Shown: positions 35,050 through 44,689, counted from the stretch's first letter. The stretch: 64,000 nt of DNA from Flavobacterium glycines (GCF_900100165.1 NZ_FNEO01000008.1:1-64000), one strand, 5' to 3'. Made by a program: numbers and translations. Notes: a model not told the origin generated them from the sequence alone.

Positions 35050-36111
35050 ATGGCAGGAAATAGCTACGGAACACTATTTAGAATAACTACTTTTGGAGAG
35101 TCTCATGGAGAAGCTTTAGGAGGAATCATTGATGGTTGCCCATCAGGAATTGCATTGGATTTTGATGCGATTCAACTGGAAATGTCAAGAAGAAAACCAG
35201 GACAATCGGCTATAGTTACACAGAGAAAAGAACCGGATGATGTTCAGTTTTTGTCAGGAATTTTTGAAGGAAAAACTACGGGAACGCCTATTGGTTTTAT
35301 CATTCCAAATACCAATCAAAAATCAGACGATTATTCGCATATAAAAGATAATTACCGACCTAGTCATGCCGATTATGTATATGATCAAAAATACGGGTTC
35401 AGGGATTATCGCGGAGGCGGAAGAAGCTCGGCTCGTGAAACAGCCAGCAGAGTAGTAGCGGGAGCTATTGCAAAACAAATGCTGTCTGATATAAAAATCA
35501 ATGCTTATGTTTCGGCTGTAGGCCCTCTTGCTTTAGAGACACCTTATCAGGATTTGGATTTTTCTAAAATAGAAAGCAATCCGGTGCGTTGTCCTGACGA
35601 AGCGATGGCAGCTACTATGGAAGATTACATCAAGCAAATTCGTAAAGAAGGAGATACTGTAGGTGGTGTGGTAACTTGTGTGATTCAAAATGTACCTGTA
35701 GGACTTGGAGAACCTGTTTTTGACAAATTGCACGCTGAATTAGGAAAAGCAATGCTTTCAATAAATGCCGTTAAAGGATTTGAATTTGGAAGCGGATTTG
35801 AAGGTTCTAAAATGAAAGGTAGCCAGCACAATGATTTATACAATCCTGATGGTACTACAAAAACGAATCTTTCAGGAGGAATTCAGGGAGGAATAAGCAA
35901 CGGAATGGATATTTATTTCAAAGTGGCTTTTAAACCTGTGGCTACTATTATGCAAAAACAAGATTCATTGAATAATAAAGGCGAAATTACCGAGATGACC
36001 GGTAAAGGACGTCATGATCCTTGTGTGGTTCCTCGTGCAGTGCCTATTGTTGAGGCTATGGCAGCAATAGTTTTAGCTGATTTTCATTTGATAAACAAAA
36101 CATATAAATAA
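35050..36111 (+). CDS. aroC: chorismate synthase
   Basis: A 353-residue AroC, the last step of the shikimate pathway (EPSP to chorismate, using reduced FMN). Family signatures are [14 protein letters not shown] near residue 17, [13 protein letters not shown], the [22 protein letters not shown] region and [20 protein letters not shown] at the end. Length is standard. The promoter box TACTTTTG lies about 20 nt before the ATG, near 35027. A terminator follows at 36169-36211, so it is probably transcribed alone. Confidence 0.97.
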   Translation: MAGNSYGTLFRITTFGESHGEALGGIIDGCPSGIALDFDAIQLEMSRRKPGQSAIVTQRKEPDDVQFLSGIFEGKTTGTPIGFIIPNTNQKSDDYSHIKDNYRPSHADYVYDQKYGFRDYRGGGRSSARETASRVVAGAIAKQMLSDIKINAYVSAVGPLALETPYQDLDFSKIESNPVRCPDEAMAATMEDYIKQIRKEGDTVGGVVTCVIQNVPVGLGEPVFDKLHAELGKAMLSINAVKGFEFGSGFEGSKMKGSQHNDLYNPDGTTKTNLSGGIQGGISNGMDIYFKVAFKPVATIMQKQDSLNNKGEITEMTGKGRHDPCVVPRAVPIVEAMAAIVLADFHLINKTYK

Positions 36112-36168
36112 GGTTTAAATTATAGTATTGAAATAAACCTATTGTTTTTTTAACGATATAATAATTCT

Positions 36169-36211
36169 AAAAAGGTGAAGTATTAATTTTTATTATACTT
36201 CACCTTTTTTT
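36169..36211 (+). terminator. intrinsic terminator after aroC
   Basis: Arms AAAAAGGTGAAGTAT and ATACTTCACCTTTTT around a T-rich loop, followed by more T. It lies between aroC and the symporter gene. Confidence 0.9.
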
Positions 36212-36250
36212 GTATCTTTTATCCGTATTTTAACGTTAAAGCCAAATAAA

Positions 36251-37513
36251 ATGAAGCAAACCGTAACGCAAAAAACATCATTATCAGGAAATCTTACTTT
36301 CCAGATTCTTATTGCGATGCTATTGGGAGCAACTTTAGGAATTGTTATTCATACTAATTGTGATGCCGTTTTTGCGAAAGAATTTAGTGACACCATTAAA
36401 ATTTTAGCTACCATTTTTATTCGTTTGGTACAAATGATTATCTCGCCTTTGGTTTTTACAACTTTGGTGGTAGGAATTGCAAAATTGGGTGATATAAAAA
36501 CCGTAGGAAGGATTGGAGGTAAAGCTTTAGCATGGTTTTTTAGTGCTTCTTTTGTTTCGTTGTTGATCGGAATGTTTTGGGTTAACGCTTTAAAACCAGG
36601 TATTGGACTCAATTTGTCTCATGTTGATGTGGCTTCTGCCTCAGACGTAACCGAAAAAACGCAAAATTTCTCTGCTCAGAATTTCATTGAACACATTATT
36701 CCCAAAAGTATTTTTGAGGCTATGGCTAATAATGAAATTCTGCAAATTGTTGTTTTTTCTATCTTTTTTGGATTGGCAGCCGCTTCCATAGGCAGTTTTG
36801 CTAAACCCGTTATTAGTGCATTGGATAAAACATCGCATATCATTTTAAAAATGGTCAACTATGTGATGAAATTTGCTCCGCTTGGGGTTTTTGGTGCCAT
36901 TGCAGCAGTTTTTGCTATAAAGGATCTGAATGATTTGGTTATTACCTATATAAAATATTTCAGTTCGTTCTTGGTAGGTATTTTGTCATTATGGATTTTT
37001 TTGCTGTTAATAGGTTTTATTTTTCTTCGAAAAAGGATGAAAATACTATTGGGACACATCATCAGTCCTTTAATTATTGCTTTTGGGACAACCAGTAGCG
37101 AAGCCGTTTTTCCTAAATTGACAGAAGAACTGGAACGATTTGGTGTAAAAAATAAAATCGTTTCTTTTATGTTACCGCTGGGGTATTCATTTAATCTTGA
37201 TGGGAGTATGATGTATATGACTTTTGCGAGTTTGTTTATAGCACAGGCTTACGGAATTCATTTGGATTTAGGAACGCAAATGACGATGCTTTTAGTATTG
37301 ATGCTTACCAGTAAAGGGATTGCAGGTGTTCCCAGAGCGAGTTTGGTTATTGTGGCTGCAACCTGCGGAATGTTTGATATTCCTGTGGAAGGAATAGCAT
37401 TGATTCTTCCAATCGATCATTTTTGTGATATGTTCAGAACTGCAACTAATGTTTTAGGGAATGCCTTGGCAACTTCAGTGGTGGGTAAATGGGAAGATGG
37501 GAATGAAGATTAA
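36251..37513 (+). CDS. dicarboxylate/amino acid:cation symporter (DAACS family)
   Basis: A 420-residue GltP/DctA-type transporter with eight membrane helices and two re-entrant loops, which imports glutamate, aspartate or C4-dicarboxylates with Na+ or H+. Visible signatures are FIRLVQMIISPLVFTTLV in helix 3, the serine-rich loop FGTTSSEAVFPK, helix 7 with SFNLDGSMMYMTFASLFIAQA and the second loop TSKGIAGVPRASLVI. The conserved Asp/Arg region LPIDHFCDMFRTATNVLGNA is intact. The exact substrate cannot be read from sequence. Confidence 0.92.
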   Translation: MKQTVTQKTSLSGNLTFQILIAMLLGATLGIVIHTNCDAVFAKEFSDTIKILATIFIRLVQMIISPLVFTTLVVGIAKLGDIKTVGRIGGKALAWFFSASFVSLLIGMFWVNALKPGIGLNLSHVDVASASDVTEKTQNFSAQNFIEHIIPKSIFEAMANNEILQIVVFSIFFGLAAASIGSFAKPVISALDKTSHIILKMVNYVMKFAPLGVFGAIAAVFAIKDLNDLVITYIKYFSSFLVGILSLWIFLLLIGFIFLRKRMKILLGHIISPLIIAFGTTSSEAVFPKLTEELERFGVKNKIVSFMLPLGYSFNLDGSMMYMTFASLFIAQAYGIHLDLGTQMTMLLVLMLTSKGIAGVPRASLVIVAATCGMFDIPVEGIALILPIDHFCDMFRTATNVLGNALATSVVGKWEDGNED

Positions 37514-37526
37514 TGTAAAAGAGTAT

Positions 37527-37557
37527 AAAAAAACGCCGGTTAATACCAGCGTTTTTT
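37527..37557. terminator. shared terminator whose loop contains a stop codon
   Basis: Arms AAAAAACGC-C-GGT and ACC-A-GCGTTTTTT (one mismatch) with loop TAAT, and T runs both ways. It serves the symporter gene on the plus strand. On the minus strand the stop codon of the helicase gene (37540-37542) lies inside the hairpin. Confidence 0.8.
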
Positions 37558-38793
37558 ATTTTGTTTAGAAGCACTTGACTTTCTTGATTTATGTGCAGTG
37601 CCACTTCTGTTTGAATTTTTAGGTTTTTCTTCTTTTTGAGCATTTGGACTTCCGGAATGCCAAGGATAAGGATGATCACTGATGGTTTTAACATCTACCT
37701 TGATTAATCTTTGAATGTCTTTCCAATAGCCATGCTCGTCTTTACTGCAAAATGAGATGGCAATTCCACCATTACCGGCACGTCCTGTTCTTCCTATACG
37801 GTGAACGTAAGTTTCAGGAATATTAGGCAAATCAAAATTGATAACATAAGGCAATTGGTCAATATCAATCCCGCGTGCGGCAATATCGGTAGCAACCAGT
37901 ACTCCTAATTCTTTATTTTTAAAAGCATCTAAAACGCGTTGTCTCGCATTTTGCGATTTGTCTCCGTGAATAGCTTCGGCCGCGACATTTTTTTTACGTA
38001 AAGCTTTTACAATATTATCTGCTCCATGTTTTGTTCTTGCAAAAACTAAAACATCGCTCAGGTTGTCATTTTGAAGTAAGTTGTAAAGCAGGTTTCTTTT
38101 TTCTCCTTTTTCCACAAAATAAATGCGTTGTTCAACATTTTCAGCGGTAGAAGATACAGGTGAAACAGTTACTGTTTCAGGATCGGTCAAAAACATTTCG
38201 GCTAATTCTCTGATGGCAATTGGCATCGTAGCCGAAAAGAATAAAGTTTGTCTGTTTTTAGGAGTCAGTTTTACAATTTTCTTGACATCATTCACAAATC
38301 CCATGTCGAGCATTTGATCCGCTTCGTCAAGGACTAAAACGTGTAAATGATCTAAGTTAACAAATCCTTGTTTGTGTAAATCCAGTAATCGTCCCGGAGT
38401 GGCAATCAAAATATCAACACCACTTTTTAATGTGTCTACTTGTGGATTTTGTGAAACTCCACCAAAAATAGTGAGCTGTGTCAGATTAGTATATTTAGCA
38501 TAGGTGTCAAAACTTTGACCGATTTGTACTGCCAATTCTCTTGTAGGAGTAACCACTAAGGCACGAATTTGTTTTGGTTTTTTTGACGAACCCACAATGC
38601 GATGCAACTGATGGATGATTGGAATAGCAAAAGCTGCCGTTTTTCCTGTTCCGGTTTGTGCACAACCTATTAAATCATTTCCTGCTAATATTAGCGGAAT
38701 AGCTTGTTCCTGAATAGGGGTTGGGTTAGTATAGCCTTCTTCAAATACGGCTTTTTGGATACTTTTTGAAAGTGATAAATCTTCGAATAACAT
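37540..38793 (-). CDS. DEAD-box RNA helicase (RhlE-like)
   Basis: A 417-residue ATP-dependent RNA helicase. The Q motif (PTPIQEQAI), Walker A AQTGTGKT (45-52), PTRELAVQ, GG and TPGRLLD, the DEAD box (156-159), SAT, and HRIGRTGRAG in the second RecA domain are all present. The C-terminal tail after about residue 375 is basic and low complexity (KEEKPKNSNRSGTAHKSRKSSASKQNKKRWY) and would bind RNA. Likely roles are ribosome assembly or RNA decay at low temperature. The closest E. coli relative by motif order is RhlE. Confidence 0.94.
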   Translation of the reverse strand: MLFEDLSLSKSIQKAVFEEGYTNPTPIQEQAIPLILAGNDLIGCAQTGTGKTAAFAIPIIHQLHRIVGSSKKPKQIRALVVTPTRELAVQIGQSFDTYAKYTNLTQLTIFGGVSQNPQVDTLKSGVDILIATPGRLLDLHKQGFVNLDHLHVLVLDEADQMLDMGFVNDVKKIVKLTPKNRQTLFFSATMPIAIRELAEMFLTDPETVTVSPVSSTAENVEQRIYFVEKGEKRNLLYNLLQNDNLSDVLVFARTKHGADNIVKALRKKNVAAEAIHGDKSQNARQRVLDAFKNKELGVLVATDIAARGIDIDQLPYVINFDLPNIPETYVHRIGRTGRAGNGGIAISFCSKDEHGYWKDIQRLIKVDVKTISDHPYPWHSGSPNAQKEEKPKNSNRSGTAHKSRKSSASKQNKKRWY

Positions 38794-38923
38794 AAGTTTA
38801 ATATTAATTATCCTGTAAGTGTTACAGCGATAAGTGCTGCAAAGATAGCATTAATATTCCGGATGCTTGTTTACGGGTTGTATTCGCGTTCCAATAAAGA
38901 CCTATTTATAACTTGATTTTGTC

Positions 38924-39967
38924 TTAAATATTATTTTTACTCGAATTTGATTTTATAAAGTCAGTGACTAAATAACCAATTAATTTTCCAATCAGGTGGT
39001 TGTTTTTGTCAACATCTAAATCAGGAGCGCCTTCGCAAATGTGTAAATAACTCGCATTTTTGTTTTTTGCAAAAAAGGAAACAAACTGACGTAATTCTTC
39101 TACCGAAAAACCGCTTAAAGTCATGGCACTGCTGGCAATGTTTGGGATAGCATCCAAGTCGATTTCGATTCCAAAAGAATCATTTTTAATAAATTCTAAA
39201 GCAGTAAACATTTCCTGAGAGAAGATTTTCTCTTTTCGAATATTGATGCTGTCGTAGGTGTTAAAACGAACCCGGTCTTCAATTTTTTTGATGATGTCTA
39301 ATACGCTTTTTGAAGTGTAATTTTCATGTAGTCCAAAGACAAAGTATTTTTTTAAAAAACCTTCCTCATAGGCATATGAAAAACCATTTCCGCTATGACG
39401 ACCTTCTAAAATTCTAAAATCAGAATGCGCATCAAAGTTTATGGCGTTGATGGGTTTTCCTTTAGCAAGGGCTGTTCCTTTGATGTTCCCGTAGGCGTTA
39501 TTGTGTCCGCCACCAATAATAATTGGGATTTTTCCTAATTTGACAATGCTGAAAATAATATGCGAAACATCTTTGTCTATTTTTTTTACCAGCTGGCTTA
39601 GTTTTACGCGGTCATCAATATTGTGGAAGTCTAAATTTTCTACTTCGGACATTTCTTCTGAGACATTAATTTGTCCCAAAACAATGATTTGGTTTCCTTT
39701 ACAAAAACGATTATGCTGAATGTTAGCAATACTTTTAATGGCTTCGTTCCATGCTGAAGCAGCACCAGGTCTGCCAAAATTAGCTCTTACACCTATATCT
39801 TCAGGAATTCCGAGTAAGACATATTTAGCATCGGTATTTTTTATAAAGGAAATAGGGTTAGCGCCCGCAGGAACCGTTAGCATCTTTTCCCCAAATTTTA
39901 TTTCTCCACTTCTATGGTTCGTTACTTTGGCAAGATCATGAATTGTGAAAGGTAGAAATTTGTCCAT
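38924..39967 (-). CDS. hutG: formimidoylglutamase (arginase/agmatinase family)
   Basis: A 347-residue ureohydrolase-fold enzyme. Metal ligands of the family are visible in GGGHNNAYGN, NFDAHSDFR and EIDLDAI, and the LGIPEDIGVRANFGRPGA segment fits formimidoylglutamase rather than arginase. It would cleave N-formimidoyl-L-glutamate to glutamate and formamide in histidine breakdown. No other hut genes are near it, so the substrate is inferred from family alone. It stands by itself between the helicase gene and a divergent coiled-coil gene. Confidence 0.82.
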   Translation of the reverse strand: MDKFLPFTIHDLAKVTNHRSGEIKFGEKMLTVPAGANPISFIKNTDAKYVLLGIPEDIGVRANFGRPGAASAWNEAIKSIANIQHNRFCKGNQIIVLGQINVSEEMSEVENLDFHNIDDRVKLSQLVKKIDKDVSHIIFSIVKLGKIPIIIGGGHNNAYGNIKGTALAKGKPINAINFDAHSDFRILEGRHSGNGFSYAYEEGFLKKYFVFGLHENYTSKSVLDIIKKIEDRVRFNTYDSINIRKEKIFSQEMFTALEFIKNDSFGIEIDLDAIPNIASSAMTLSGFSVEELRQFVSFFAKNKNASYLHICEGAPDLDVDKNNHLIGKLIGYLVTDFIKSNSSKNNI

Positions 39968-40078
39968 TGGTGCAAGAAAATTTTTTTAGACAAAAATAAT
40001 ATAAATTCTTAAAGGACGTTATATGTTAAAATTATATTGTTAAATTTGATATTATTAAAAACAAAAAAACCTCAAAAA

Positions 40079-40954
40079 ATGGAAAACAAGCAAAGTAGTA
40101 CAAGTCTAAAAGCAGTTATTGCTGTATTAGCAGTCTTATTAGTAGGAAGTTTAGTTTATATATTTAAGTTGTCTTCTGATACTGAAAAAGTTCAAACTGT
40201 TTTAACTACAACTGTAAGTGAAAAAGAATCAGTATTGAAAGATTTAGAAGAATTAAAAGCGACTTATGATACTGCAATTGCTGAAAATACTTCTATGTCT
40301 GATGAATTAATTCAGGAAAGAGATAAAGTGGTGAGTTTGATGGCTGAAGTAAAACAATCTAAAGGTGATTTATCGGCTTTTAAAACCAAAATGAATCTTT
40401 TACAAAACAAGATGAAAGCTTTAATGGCTGAAAATGAAGGATTGAAAAAAGAAAATACAGTAGTTAAAGCGCAACGCGATAGCACAACTGTGGTTTTGAA
40501 CGAGTCTAAAAAATACAATGAAGCTTTAGTAGGTCAAAATGACGAATTAGCTAAAGTAGTTGAAAAAGGTTCTAAGTTAACAGTTTTAAATATTCAAAGT
40601 TCGGCGTATAAAGTAAGAAGCTCCGGAAAAGAAATTGAAACTGATAAAGCCAAAAGAACCAATATGCTTAAAATAAGTTTTACAATAGCAGGAAATGAAA
40701 TCGCTAAATCAGGAGATAAAACGTATTATGTACAGGTAATTGATAGTAAAAACAATGTTTTAGGTCAAAAGAAAAGCGAAAATTTTGATGGTAAAGATTT
40801 GACTTATAGTTTTACAAGCACTGTAAAATATGAGAATAAAACGGTTCAGGTTTCAGAAAACTTATCCGGAAAGAATTTTGAAAAAGGAACTTATTTTATC
40901 AATGTTTTTGATAAAGGAGAATTAGTTTCTAAATCAAGTTTCGATTTGAAATAG
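40079..40954 (+). CDS. membrane-anchored coiled-coil protein
   Basis: A 291-residue protein. A single N-terminal membrane segment (about 11-29, AVIAVLAVLLVGSLVYIFK) is followed by a long coiled coil (about 35-165) with regular heptads, then a small beta-rich domain (about 170-291). The latter contains LNIQSSAYKVRSSGKEIETDKAKRT and TYFINVFDKGELVSKSSF. The ATG at 40079 is preferred over an upstream frame to 40037. This architecture is widespread in flavobacteria without a known role. A periplasmic structural or signalling role is only a guess. A terminator follows at 40979-41007. Confidence 0.85.
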   Translation: MENKQSSTSLKAVIAVLAVLLVGSLVYIFKLSSDTEKVQTVLTTTVSEKESVLKDLEELKATYDTAIAENTSMSDELIQERDKVVSLMAEVKQSKGDLSAFKTKMNLLQNKMKALMAENEGLKKENTVVKAQRDSTTVVLNESKKYNEALVGQNDELAKVVEKGSKLTVLNIQSSAYKVRSSGKEIETDKAKRTNMLKISFTIAGNEIAKSGDKTYYVQVIDSKNNVLGQKKSENFDGKDLTYSFTSTVKYENKTVQVSENLSGKNFEKGTYFINVFDKGELVSKSSFDLK

Positions 40955-40978
40955 TTATAATTTAGAATTTTAGATATA

Positions 40979-41007
40979 AAAAAAGAGGAGTTTAGCTCCT
41001 CTTTTTT
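40979..41007. terminator. bidirectional intrinsic terminator
   Basis: Perfect arms AAAAAGAGGAG/CTCCTCTTTTT with loop TTTAG and T runs on both strands. It separates the convergent coiled-coil and glutamine cyclotransferase genes. Confidence 0.92.
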
Positions 41008-41032
41008 ATGTTTTATAGTTTGAAATTGGACG

Positions 41033-42082
41033 TTATTCAGAAACGGTTATTTCAAACATTTTATCCCAGTTTTTTCCGGTAACAAAAATAGTTTTAGTCT
41101 TAGGATTGTAAGCAATTCCGTTTAATACATCCTCAGGAGTTGCTTTAATTAACTTTCTCAGGCCTGATAAATCCAAAATTCCTTCAACTGCTCCGTTATC
41201 TGGATTTACAATGGCTAAAGCATCTTTTTGCCAAATGTTAGCATAGAATTTTCCATCAATAAGCTCTAATTCGTTTACAGCCTTAATTTTAGAATTTCCT
41301 GAGTATACATTGATGTAATCTACCATTTTTTGAGTTGCAGGATCCATTTTCCAGATTTTTTCCGTTCCGTCTGATTGGTAAATGTATTTTCCGTCATTAG
41401 TCATTCCCCAGCCTTCAATTTCTTTAGTAAAAGCAAATGTTTTTTCCAGTTTTAAGGTGTTGGCATTGTAAATAAAACCGGTTTTTTCCTGCCAGGTTAA
41501 TTGAAATAACTTTCCGTTGATAAAAGTAATTCCTTCGCCAAAATATTTAGAATCTAAATCAATTTGTTTAAATATTTTACCTGTTTTATAGTCGTATTTT
41601 CTAAAATAAGAATTGGCTTTTTGTCCTGTACTTTCATACAAGGTGTCTTTGTAAAATTCTAATCCTTCAGTAAAAGAATTTACATCATGAGGGTAAGTGT
41701 TTACAATTTTATATTTTAATAATTTAGGTGTCACATTGGAAACCACTTCAATTCTTGCGGTAGTTTCGGCATTTTCACCTTCAAAATAAACCAGTGCTTT
41801 TAGATTTTGATAACCTAGTTTTTGATCTTTTAGTGGAAAAGAAAGTTTTTCAAGACCTTTCACGGTTTTAATTTTAGTATCGTTTATATAGTAAACAATG
41901 CTATCAACAGTCTTCGATTTTGGGTTCAAAATAGTCAAATCTAATGTCTCCTGAGGCTGATATTGTGCAGAAATTTTGGAAGAATCAAAATTAAATATTG
42001 AATTTTCTCTATTTTTTGTATCTCCACAGTTAGAAAGCAGTGTTCCTAATAAAATGAAAGATAGTAAGTTATGTTTTTTCAT
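41033..42082 (-). CDS. glutaminyl-peptide cyclotransferase lipoprotein
   Basis: A 349-residue lipoprotein (MKKHNLLSFILLGTLLSN before Cys19). The C-terminal 250 residues form a beta-propeller of the plant-type glutamine cyclotransferase family: YPHDVNSFTEGLEFYKDTLYESTGQ, FGEGITFINGKLFQLTWQE, EGWGMTNDGKYIYQSDG, ELELIDGKFYANIWQKD and NGIAYNPKTKTIFVTGKNW. It would turn N-terminal Gln of secreted proteins into pyroglutamate, which is common in T9SS exporters. The frame is open to 42226, but that part lies on the SRP RNA gene, so 42082 is the start. Confidence 0.9.
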   Translation of the reverse strand: MKKHNLLSFILLGTLLSNCGDTKNRENSIFNFDSSKISAQYQPQETLDLTILNPKSKTVDSIVYYINDTKIKTVKGLEKLSFPLKDQKLGYQNLKALVYFEGENAETTARIEVVSNVTPKLLKYKIVNTYPHDVNSFTEGLEFYKDTLYESTGQKANSYFRKYDYKTGKIFKQIDLDSKYFGEGITFINGKLFQLTWQEKTGFIYNANTLKLEKTFAFTKEIEGWGMTNDGKYIYQSDGTEKIWKMDPATQKMVDYINVYSGNSKIKAVNELELIDGKFYANIWQKDALAIVNPDNGAVEGILDLSGLRKLIKATPEDVLNGIAYNPKTKTIFVTGKNWDKMFEITVSE

Positions 42083-42137
42083 GTTCTGATTTTTAAAAGC
42101 CCTAATATACAATGTTATTTTAAGCATGCAAAAGGGC

Positions 42138-42167
42138 TTGCAAAAATATAAAAAGATTGTATATTTG
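42138..42167 (+). promoter_or_regulatory. promoter of the SRP RNA
   Basis: TTG (42138-42140), 19 nt, TATATTTG (42160-42167), an exact match to the flavobacterial consensus. It ends 4 nt before the first base of the mature RNA, a normal spacing. Confidence 0.88.
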
Positions 42168-42171
42168 CACC

Positions 42172-42264
42172 GGCAAGTCCTACACGACCAGCTCCTGCAG
42201 ACTCCCCCAGGATGGGAACATAGCAAGGGTACGCGGTTGAGCGGTGCGATGTAGGTCGCTTGCC
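42172..42264 (+). ncRNA. ffs: signal recognition particle RNA, small type
   Basis: A 93-nt RNA. The closing stem pairs GGCAAG (42172-42177) with CTTGCC (42259-42264), and the next stem pairs TCCTACA with TGTAGG. The conserved Ffh-binding internal loop is seen as CCCCCAGG on one side and AGCAAGGGTA on the other. They flank the apical stem ATG-GGAA-CAT with a GGAA-type tetraloop. This matches the small Bacteroidota SRP RNA. It targets membrane proteins with Ffh and FtsY. A T run follows directly. Confidence 0.93.
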
Positions 42265-42430
42265 ATTTTTTATTTAATCTATTCGCTGTTGCAAATCAGA
42301 TTCTTTTATCATAATTGAAATAAAGTAGTCTTCCTTCGGGAGGATTTTTTTATTTTTGACCTTTTTGGAAGTTAAAAGTTATAGGTTAACAGTTAGATGT
42401 TTTTGGGAATGACTCAGATTGAAATAGACT

Positions 42431-42480
42431 CACAGCTCACAACTTATAACCCATAACACACAACTCATAACGCATAAACT
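42431..42480. repeat. degenerate AACTCATAAC-type repeats
   Basis: Reads as imperfect ACAACTCATAAC units just before the SDR gene start at 42491. It resembles the perfect tandem copies at 9442-9473. It is AT-rich leader sequence and not coding. Confidence 0.6.
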
Positions 42481-42490
42481 TAGAAAAACA

Positions 42491-43294
42491 ATGAGTAAAG
42501 TAGTATTGATTACCGGAGGTTCTTCGGGGATAGGAAAATCTATTGGAGAATTTTTACATCAAAAAGGATTTGTTGTTTATGGTACGAGTAGAAATCCGGA
42601 AAAAGTCTTGAATTCTGTTTTTCCATTGGTTGCTTTAGATGTTAGAAATGTGGATACAATCCAGACTGCTGTTGCAAAAGTCATAGCAATTACCGGAAGG
42701 TTAGATGTTGTGATTAATAATGCAGGAGTAGGGATTACAGGTCCTTTAGAAGAAATTCCAACTTCCGAAATCAAGAATAATTTTGAAACTAATTTTTTTG
42801 GTCCTATCGAAGTGATAAAAGCGGTTTTACCGCAAATGCGCCAGCAAAAATCAGGATTAATTATCAATGTGACTTCAATTGCTGCTTATATGGGTTTACC
42901 ATACCGAAGTGTTTATTCAGCATCAAAAGGAGCTTTGGAATTGATTAGCGAAGGATTGAGTATGGAAGTGAAATCTTTTGGCATTCAAATTACTAATGTT
43001 GCTCCGGGGGATTTTGCAACGAATATCGCTTCAGGTCGTTTTCATGCACCACTAATCCAAGGTTCTGCTTATGAAATTCCTTATGGGAATACGCTGAAAA
43101 TGATGGATGAACATGTTGACAGCGGGAGTAATCCTAATGAAATGGCTGTTGCGGTTTATACTATTATTCAAAATCAAAATCCAAAAATGCATTATAAAGT
43201 AGGTGCTTTTTTACAGAAATTCTCAATCGTTTTGAAGCGTTTATTGCCGGATAGAGTTTATGAAAAAATGCTAATGAATCATTATAAATTATAA
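42491..43294 (+). CDS. short-chain dehydrogenase/reductase
   Basis: A 267-residue classical SDR. The cofactor loop is GGSSGIGKS (8-16), then NNAGVG, the catalytic Ser in NVTSIAAYMG, and Y-x3-K in YRSVYSASKGALE. The substrate is unknown. The region after the active site (APGDFATNIASGRF) is like sterol- or fatty-acid-type SDRs but does not decide the matter. A small membrane protein gene follows 3 nt later in the same direction, so they are co-transcribed. Confidence 0.9.
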   Translation: MSKVVLITGGSSGIGKSIGEFLHQKGFVVYGTSRNPEKVLNSVFPLVALDVRNVDTIQTAVAKVIAITGRLDVVINNAGVGITGPLEEIPTSEIKNNFETNFFGPIEVIKAVLPQMRQQKSGLIINVTSIAAYMGLPYRSVYSASKGALELISEGLSMEVKSFGIQITNVAPGDFATNIASGRFHAPLIQGSAYEIPYGNTLKMMDEHVDSGSNPNEMAVAVYTIIQNQNPKMHYKVGAFLQKFSIVLKRLLPDRVYEKMLMNHYKL

Positions 43295-43297
43295 GTT

Positions 43298-43486
43298 ATG
43301 GAAGATATTATTATTTCATTACTACCCGTTATTACAATAATTGCTGTTTGGATTTATATCTATATAAAGATGAAAAAATCAAACAAAAACAATAAGTATG
43401 TTCAAAATCAGGAAGAAATGATTCTTTTACTTAAAGAAATACGTGACGAATTGAAAGATTTGAATAAAAAGAATTTAAATAACTAA
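43298..43486 (+). CDS. small membrane protein
   Basis: A 62-residue protein with one membrane helix (about 5-25, SLLPVITIIAVWIYIYIKM) followed by a Lys/Asn-rich, partly heptad-like tail (EEMILLLKEIRDELKDLNKK). It starts 3 nt after the SDR gene with an ATG and fits as part of that operon. The helix-plus-coil layout and lack of frame shadowing by another gene support it as real. No family is recognised. Confidence 0.72.
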   Translation: MEDIIISLLPVITIIAVWIYIYIKMKKSNKNNKYVQNQEEMILLLKEIRDELKDLNKKNLNN

Positions 43487-43578
43487 TTTTAAATTGTAAA
43501 TTTGCAGACGTATAATAGAAATTAAGTGTAAAAAAAACACTTTAAAAAATAATCTAAAAACAATTAAATATATAAATT

Positions 43579-44235
43579 ATGAAATTTTTTATTGACACGG
43601 CTAATTTAGCTCAAATTAAAGAAGCACAATCTTTAGGTGTTTTGGATGGTGTAACAACAAACCCATCTTTGATGGCAAAAGAAGGAATTACTGGAAAAGA
43701 TAATATCTTAAAGCACTATGTAGACATTTGTAATCTGGTTGAAGGTGATGTAAGTGCTGAAGTAAATGCTTTGGATTTTGAAGGAATGGTAAGAGAAGGT
43801 GAGGAGTTAGCTGAGTTACACGAACAAATCGTAGTGAAATTGCCTATGACTAAAGAAGGAGTTCAGGCTGCTAAATATTTTTCTGATAAAGGGATAAAAA
43901 CAAATGTAACTTTAGTTTTCTCTGCAGGACAGGCTTTATTAGCTGCAAAAGCTGGAGCTACTTATGTTTCTCCATTCTTAGGAAGATTAGATGATGTTTC
44001 AACTGACGGATTGAATTTGATTCAGGAAATTAGAGAAATCTATGATAACTATGGTTACGAAACTCAAATTTTAGCTGCTTCTGTACGTCATACAATGCAT
44101 ATTGTTAACTGTGCTAAAATTGGTGCTGATGTGATGACCGGACCTTTATCTGCTATTGCTGGTTTATTGAAACACCCATTAACTGATATTGGATTGGCTC
44201 AATTTATTGCTGATTTCGAAAAAGGAAACAAGTAA
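43579..44235 (+). CDS. fructose-6-phosphate aldolase / transaldolase
   Basis: A 218-residue protein of the short FSA/TalC-type transaldolase subfamily. It begins [10 protein letters not shown] with Asp6, has [13 protein letters not shown], and carries the Schiff-base lysine Lys87 in [11 protein letters not shown]. Later motifs are [28 protein letters not shown] and [12 protein letters not shown]. Such proteins catalyse either transaldolase or fructose-6-phosphate aldolase reactions, and sequence alone does not tell which. The transaldolase label is more usual for Bacteroidota. A terminator follows at 44255-44290. Confidence 0.92.
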   Translation: MKFFIDTANLAQIKEAQSLGVLDGVTTNPSLMAKEGITGKDNILKHYVDICNLVEGDVSAEVNALDFEGMVREGEELAELHEQIVVKLPMTKEGVQAAKYFSDKGIKTNVTLVFSAGQALLAAKAGATYVSPFLGRLDDVSTDGLNLIQEIREIYDNYGYETQILAASVRHTMHIVNCAKIGADVMTGPLSAIAGLLKHPLTDIGLAQFIADFEKGNK

Positions 44236-44254
44236 TTCGTTACTTTTAATCAAT

Positions 44255-44290
44255 AAAAAAGTCCCATTTAATCAAGTGGGACTTTTTTTT
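44255..44290 (+). terminator. intrinsic terminator after the transaldolase gene
   Basis: Perfect arms AAAAAAGTCCCA/TGGGACTTTTTT with loop TTTAATCAAG and a T run. Confidence 0.92.
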
Positions 44291-44308
44291 ATAGTTTATT
44301 AAAATTAT

Positions 44309-44689
44309 TTATTTTACAATAATTTGATGGCTTTCTACTTTTCCATCAATATCAATCTTTAGGACATAAACCCCTCTATTTAGACCACTAGAATCTATTT
44401 GAGCTTTGTTATCTTTAATAACAATTGCTCGTTTTTCAATATTGTTCAAATCGTATAATTTCCCAGTTATTGATGCTTTTTTTGCAGGTGCTTTGGTTTC
44501 ATCAAGAAGAGCAATATTTATAATTGTACTTGTGGAATTTGGGTAAATTACAAATGTATTATTGCTTTCAGTTGTCATTAGATTAGTATAACACTCATAA
44601 GGAATTAAAGGAAAATCTCCAGGGCGAGAAATTAATTCTCCACATTTGTTATAATAATTTAAAGTATATGTTATGCTTTCGTTTAAAAG
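44309..44689 (-). pseudogene. remnant of a T9SS-secreted protein (C-terminal sorting domain)
   Basis: The last 89 codons (from the ATG at 44578) read as a type A T9SS sorting domain: VIYPNSTSTIINIALL, KLYDLNN and GLNRGVYVLKIDIDGK...HQIIVK. The frame continues open upstream through LNYYNKCGELISRPGDFP to a TAA at 44690-44692, which is the stop codon of the lipoprotein gene in the same frame. There is no signal peptide, so the 89-residue piece could not be exported by itself. It looks like the end of a larger T9SS protein that was lost. An alternative is one readthrough protein with the upstream lipoprotein, which is less likely. Confidence 0.62.

Noticed and set aside
42083..42226. Longer start for the glutamine cyclotransferase gene.
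   Set aside because: The extra 48 codons run antisense over the SRP RNA and its promoter. The lipoprotein signal begins at 42082.
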